From: Duganella sp. OV510
GTDB lineage: Bacteria; Pseudomonadota; Gammaproteobacteria; Burkholderiales; Burkholderiaceae_D
NCBI RefSeq assembly: GCF_900100205.1
Contig: NZ_FNEQ01000005.1
Span: forward strand, 62,001-126,000
Direction: 5' to 3'
Length of the DNA stretch: 64,000 bases
Part shown: positions 60,468 to 64,000 of the stretch, in pieces
How the letters are laid out: the number at the start of each line of letters is the position of its first letter
How positions within the stretch are numbered: position 1 is the stretch's first letter
Notes under the pieces: model-generated
Seen by the model: the letters and a program-made list of their open reading frames with translations, nothing else
Told to the model about the DNA's origin: nothing
Databases searched by the model: none
Program-made: the position numbers and the translations under genes

Positions 60468-63105
60468 ACAGCACGTATTGCGTGGCCCGAATCTGTATTC
60501 CAACCAGCCTTGCCTGCTGACCATCATCGACCTGCAAGAGTTGCGTGACCACAGTACCACCAGCATTGAAGGCTTCAACACGCAGCTGCTGGCACTGCTG
60601 CCGTCCCTGTACGACCACCGCTGCTCGGTGGGCCAGTACGGCGGCTTCGTGCAGGCGCTGAACAACGGCGCCAACCTGGCGCATGTGGTGGAACACGTGA
60701 GCATCGCGCTGCAATGCCTGGCTGGCACGCCAACCTACACCGGCCGCACGCATGAAGTCAGCGCTGCGCCTGGCCAGTACCGCGTGGTCTGTTCGTATGA
60801 ATCGGAACATGTCGCCATCGATGCCTGCGACCTGGCGATGTCGCTGGTGCGCGGCCTGGCCATCGGCGCAGCCGACCTGGCGCAGCAGCTCGAACATGGC
60901 ATTGCCGCGCTGCGCGATACCGCCGAGCGGCATGCCATCGGCACCAGCACCGGCGCCATCCTGCGCGCCGCCATCCGCCAGGGCATCCCCTATCAGCGGC
61001 TGACCGAGGAAGCCAATATGTTCGTGCTGGGCTGGGGCGCGCAGCAAAAGCGCCTGCAAGCGACCATCACCGGCGACACGGGCCACATCGCGGTTGGCAT
61101 CGCCTGCGACAAGCAACTGACCAAGGCGCTGCTGCAGGAAGCTGGCGTGCCGGTGCCGGAAGGCGTCAGCGTGCGCTCGCTGGAACAGGCGCAGCGCGCA
61201 GCGTGTGAGCTGGGCGGACTGGTGACCGTCAAGCCGCTGGACGGCAACCATGGCCGTGGCGTCAGCACCCGTTGCGGCACACCGGATGATGTGAAGCTGG
61301 CATTTGAACGCGCGCGCGAACATGGCCGCACCATCATTGTCGAGCGCTACATCCCTGGCGATGATTACCGCATCCTGGTGGCTGGCGAACGCGTAGTCGC
61401 TGCCGCGCTGCGCCGCCCTGCCGCCGTGGTGGGCGATGGCGCTTCGACCGTGCGCCAACTGGTCGAACTGGAAAACCGCAATCCGGCGCGTGGCGAGGGC
61501 CACACCAATATCCTGACCCGCATCCCGCTGGACGGCCATGCGGAAACCACGCTGGTCACGCAGGGCCTGGACTTCGACAGCGTGCCGGAAGCCGGCCGCC
61601 GTGTGCTCATGCGCGGCAACGCCAACCTGTCCAGCGGCGGCACGGCGGAAGACGTGACCGACCGCCTGCCGGCCGAGACGCTGTCGATGTGCGTGCGCGC
61701 GGTGCGCAAGATCGGCCTGGACGTGGCGGGCATTGACCTGGTGTGCGAGGATATCTCGGTGCCGCTGAACGGCCGCAATGGTGCCGTCATCGAGATCAAC
61801 GCCGCACCAGGCATCCGAATGCACGAATACCCAAGCGCCGGCGTGCCGCGCGATGCCGGCGCCGCCATTGTCGAATCGATGTTCGGCCAGCAGGATGGCC
61901 GTATCCCGGTGATTGCGGTGACCGGCACCAATGGCAAGACTACCACCACGCTGATGATCGAGCACGTGCTGCGCCAGGCCGGCATCGGCACCGGCTGCAC
62001 CACCAGCGAGGGTGTGTTCATCAACGGCCAGGAAGTGCGCAAGGGCGATTGCAGCGGCTACTGGTCGGCGCGCACCGTGCTGTCGGCGCCGGAGGTGGAA
62101 TTCGCGGTGCTGGAGACGGCGCGCGGCGGCATACTCAAGCGCGGCCTGGCGTTCGACCGATGCGATGTGTCGGTGCTGTTGAATGTCAGCGAGGACCACC
62201 TGGGCATGGATGGCGTGGATACGCTGGAAGACCTGTCGGCGGTCAAGGCGGTAGTGGCGCAGGCGGCGTCGCGCGCAGTGGTGCTGAATGCCGAGGATGC
62301 TCGCTGCTGCGCCATCGGCGCGGCGCTGGATGAAAAAGTGGAGCGCATCTACTTCAGCTGCGAAGCCAATCACCCGGCGCTGCTGCAACACCTGCAAGCC
62401 GGCGGCCGTGCCACCTGGCTGGAGAATGGCGCGCTGATGGCCTGTGGCGCCGACGGCATTCCGCAACGCCTGCTGGACGCCGCCGAGATGCCCTCCACGC
62501 TGGGCGGCTGCGCGCGCCACAACATCGCCAATGGGCTGGCCGCCACTGCCGCGCTGATGGCCAGCGACCTGGGGCTGCACGCAATTGCCGCCGGCCTGCG
62601 CACCTTTGTTTCGGACGCGCGCCACAATCCGATGCGCGCCAATCTGTATGACGTGAACGGCGTGCAGGTGATTGTCGACTTTGCCCACAATCCGGCCGCC
62701 TTCGAAGCATTGGCAGCCACCGCGCGCGCCATGACGCCAGGCCGTACGGTGGCCGTGGTGACCTCGCCAGGCGACCGCCGTGAGCGCGACTTCCAGCAGA
62801 TCGGGCAGATCTGCGGTGGTGGTTTTGATACGGCAGTGTTTTATGAGTGGAACAGCGAGCATCGCGGCCGTGCGCCAGGCGAACGCGCCGCCATGATGCA
62901 ATCAGCCGCGCAGGCGGCACGCGGCGGCAAAGCTGGCGTGCTGCTGGAAACCGATCCGGCACAGGCGCTGCGCCTCGGCCTGTCGCAATGCCGTCCAGGC
63001 GATGTGCTGGTCTACGCCTGCGGCTCGTCCGTCTCGGAACTGGTGGAAGCATTGCGCCCTGTCGATCCGGTCAGCGCAGCGCGCATCGACGCCACACTGG
63101 TATAG
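60454..63105 (+). CDS. cphA: Cyanophycin synthetase
   Basis: An 883-residue enzyme polymerising aspartate and arginine into the nitrogen-storage polymer cyanophycin. The N-terminal domain (1-160), an ATP-grasp domain (about 215-480; GGLVTVKPLDGNHGRGVST, IEINAAPGIRMHEYP) and a Mur-ligase-like domain (P-loop GTNGKT at 491-496; LETARGGILKRGLAFDRCDV, VDFAHNPAAFEAL, VVTSPGDRRERDF) appear in the standard order. Both ATP sites look intact, so it should be active. It is followed by a strong hairpin and repeats. Confidence 0.96.
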   Translation: MNIVKQHVLRGPNLYSNQPCLLTIIDLQELRDHSTTSIEGFNTQLLALLPSLYDHRCSVGQYGGFVQALNNGANLAHVVEHVSIALQCLAGTPTYTGRTHEVSAAPGQYRVVCSYESEHVAIDACDLAMSLVRGLAIGAADLAQQLEHGIAALRDTAERHAIGTSTGAILRAAIRQGIPYQRLTEEANMFVLGWGAQQKRLQATITGDTGHIAVGIACDKQLTKALLQEAGVPVPEGVSVRSLEQAQRAACELGGLVTVKPLDGNHGRGVSTRCGTPDDVKLAFERAREHGRTIIVERYIPGDDYRILVAGERVVAAALRRPAAVVGDGASTVRQLVELENRNPARGEGHTNILTRIPLDGHAETTLVTQGLDFDSVPEAGRRVLMRGNANLSSGGTAEDVTDRLPAETLSMCVRAVRKIGLDVAGIDLVCEDISVPLNGRNGAVIEINAAPGIRMHEYPSAGVPRDAGAAIVESMFGQQDGRIPVIAVTGTNGKTTTTLMIEHVLRQAGIGTGCTTSEGVFINGQEVRKGDCSGYWSARTVLSAPEVEFAVLETARGGILKRGLAFDRCDVSVLLNVSEDHLGMDGVDTLEDLSAVKAVVAQAASRAVVLNAEDARCCAIGAALDEKVERIYFSCEANHPALLQHLQAGGRATWLENGALMACGADGIPQRLLDAAEMPSTLGGCARHNIANGLAATAALMASDLGLHAIAAGLRTFVSDARHNPMRANLYDVNGVQVIVDFAHNPAAFEALAATARAMTPGRTVAVVTSPGDRRERDFQQIGQICGGGFDTAVFYEWNSEHRGRAPGERAAMMQSAAQAARGGKAGVLLETDPAQALRLGLSQCRPGDVLVYACGSSVSELVEALRPVDPVSAARIDATLV

Positions 63106-63114
63106 GACCGGAAT

Positions 63115-63142
63115 CTGGCGCCGCACATCGATGCGGCGCCAG
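63115..63142. terminator. Strong hairpin after cphA
   Basis: CTGGCGCCGCA (63115-63125) pairs perfectly with TGCGGCGCCAG (63132-63142) across CATCGA. It starts 9 bp after the cphA stop. No T-run follows, yet the 11-bp GC-rich stem should stall polymerase or protect the mRNA end. Confidence 0.65.
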
Positions 63143-63161
63143 GCCTCAGCCACAGCTCGGT

Positions 63162-63269
63162 GGCTATTCGAGCCACAGCAACTGCGCAGTGGCTATTTCA
63201 AGCCTCAGCCACTGCCAGGTGGCTATTTTAAGCCGCTGGCGCGGAGGCTATTTCAAGCTGCTGGCGCGG
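63162..63269. repeat. Four imperfect tandem repeats of about 30 bp between convergent cyanophycin synthetase genes
   Basis: Units starting at 63162, 63191, 63221 and 63246 share GGCTATTNNAAGCC followed by a CAGC/CTGC-rich tail; spacings are 29, 30 and 25 bp. The first unit forms the hairpin GTGGCT-ATTCG-AGCCAC, the others shorter GGCT/AGCC stems. The last unit runs into the end of the minus-strand gene and supplies its stop codon. Confidence 0.75.
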
Positions 63270-64000
63270 CCTGGGTTTCCAGCCGGTCGGCCGCCGGCGG
63301 ATCGATGGCGCGGATCGCCTCGATCAGCGTCGCCACCTCCGTGCCGCAAGCGAACACCAGCACATCCCCAGGCTGGCAAGCCCGATACGCCGCCTGCACC
63401 GCCTCAGCGTCTCCCTCATAGCTACGGACTGCCGCCCCACCATCCGCACGCGCACCGGCGCTGATTAATTCAGCCGCCTCGCCATGGCGGCGATTCCGGC
63501 TTTGTGACTCATACACAAACAATTCGTCAAAGTGCGCCGCGCAGATAGCACCCGTGCGAGTCAGGTCTTCGTCACGGCGATCGCCGGGCGAAGTCACCAC
63601 TGCCAGCACGCGCCCAGGCGCCTGGCCGGTTGCCTTGCTTTGTCCCTGCCCTTGCGCCAGGCCGCGCGCCAGCGTCGCCAGCGCCGCATAAGCCGCCGGG
63701 TTATGCGCATAGTCCAGCAGAATACGGATGCTCCCCAGCTCAAACACATTGGAACGCAAAGGATTGGTGGCCGCATCCGACTCGAAGCTGGACAAGCCGG
63801 CGCTGATCTGCGCCACGCTGAAGCCGCAGGCCATCAATGCCGCTGCCGCCGCCATGCTATTGGCGATGTTGTAGCGCGCCAGGCCGCCGCAGGTGGCGGG
63901 AATGTGCGTGGCCGGCATCAGGCGCTGACGTACCTGCCGCTGGCTCAGCATGATGATGTCATTGTCCAGCCATATCGCATCGCCGCCCTGCTGCAAATGC
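63253..64000 (-). CDS. Second cyanophycin synthetase (C-terminal part; continues beyond the window)
   Basis: About 248 residues of the C-terminal Mur-ligase-like region are visible, entering from the right edge. LARYNIANSMAAAAALM, ILLDYAHNPAAYAALATLARG, VVTSPGDRRDEDLTRTGAIC and QPGDVLVFACGTEVATLIEAI align with the same part of the cphA at 60454, though divergent. It is a paralogue, either CphA' or a CphA2-like form; the ATP-grasp and P-loop lie outside the window, so activity cannot be judged. The two genes converge on the hairpin and repeat region. Confidence 0.9.
   Translation of the reverse strand, partial: HLQQGGDAIWLDNDIIMLSQRQVRQRLMPATHIPATCGGLARYNIANSMAAAAALMACGFSVAQISAGLSSFESDAATNPLRSNVFELGSIRILLDYAHNPAAYAALATLARGLAQGQGQSKATGQAPGRVLAVVTSPGDRRDEDLTRTGAICAAHFDELFVYESQSRNRRHGEAAELISAGARADGGAAVRSYEGDAEAVQAAYRACQPGDVLVFACGTEVATLIEAIRAIDPPAADRLETQAAPAA

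Noticed and set aside
60421..62901. 826-codon minus-strand open frame
   Set aside because: Antisense shadow of cphA, caused by high third-position GC; no family motifs.
63162..63269. CRISPR array
   Set aside because: Units are imperfect and directly adjacent, without unique spacers, and there are no cas genes.
1..64000. Mobile elements, prophage or integration sites
   Set aside because: No transposase, integrase, phage gene or flanking direct repeats were seen; composition is uniform apart from the AT-rich promoter regions.

Overview
The window looks like chromosomal DNA of a GC-rich, carbohydrate-scavenging betaproteobacterium. Oxalobacteraceae (Massilia, Duganella or Janthinobacterium type) is the best guess, but this is inference. 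It rests on the burkholderial-type porin, the 4,5-cleavage gallate pathway, large TonB-dependent receptors beside glycoside hydrolases, cyanophycin genes and strong AGGAG ribosome sites. I see no tRNA, rRNA, insertion sequence, prophage or CRISPR. Coding density is high, and the longest stretch without a gene (45233-45594) is dense with regulatory sites.

Region by region. (1) 1-4.9 kb: GH67 alpha-glucuronidase, LacI-type regulator and secreted type-B carboxylesterase, a glucuronoxylan module. (2) 5-9.8 kb: M1 metallopeptidase, DUF6702 protein and TonB receptor in an overlapping operon, then a convergent aldo/keto reductase. (3) 11-17 kb: M16 peptidase, a small DUF2892 membrane protein behind an FNR-like box, a methyltransferase, an NTF2-like protein and a chemoreceptor. 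(4) 17-24 kb: four-domain rhodanese, two orphan substrate-binding proteins, a fatty acid desaturase, a Crp/Fnr regulator, an ATP-grasp-like protein and a small protein. (5) 24-30 kb: operon gntK-gntP-(GH55-like/SMP-30-like fusion)-esterase. (6) 30-39.5 kb: an MFS carrier, then a complete gallate route (galA, ligU/galD, ligJ, ligK) with carrier, porin and a LysR regulator carrying two DNA-binding domains. (7) 39.6-45.2 kb: GH43, a deleted GH27 pseudogene and a large TonB receptor. (8) 45.3-50.1 kb: Fur-boxed hemin-type TonB receptor, a 32-residue EF-hand miniprotein, DUF4198 protein, siderophore-interacting protein and MarR regulator. (9) 50.2-64 kb: GH2 enzyme, a 1260-residue glycosidase/glycosyltransferase/flavoprotein fusion, galE, Mn-catalase, an iron redox enzyme, cphB, cphA and the 3' part of a second, convergent cyanophycin synthetase.

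How it fits together. A 14-bp palindrome, TGTTAGCGCTAACA, occurs exactly or nearly so before gntK, before the 42-45 kb TonB receptor, once perfectly inside that receptor's coding sequence, and as a half-site before the GH67 gene. This suggests one LacI-type regulator, possibly the one at 2257, joins the xylan, gluconate and receptor genes in a plant-polymer regulon. The gallate genes add use of tannin-derived aromatics. The right-hand end combines nitrogen storage (cyanophycin), peroxide defence (Mn-catalase) and an unusual saccharide enzyme fusion, and looks like a stress or storage island.
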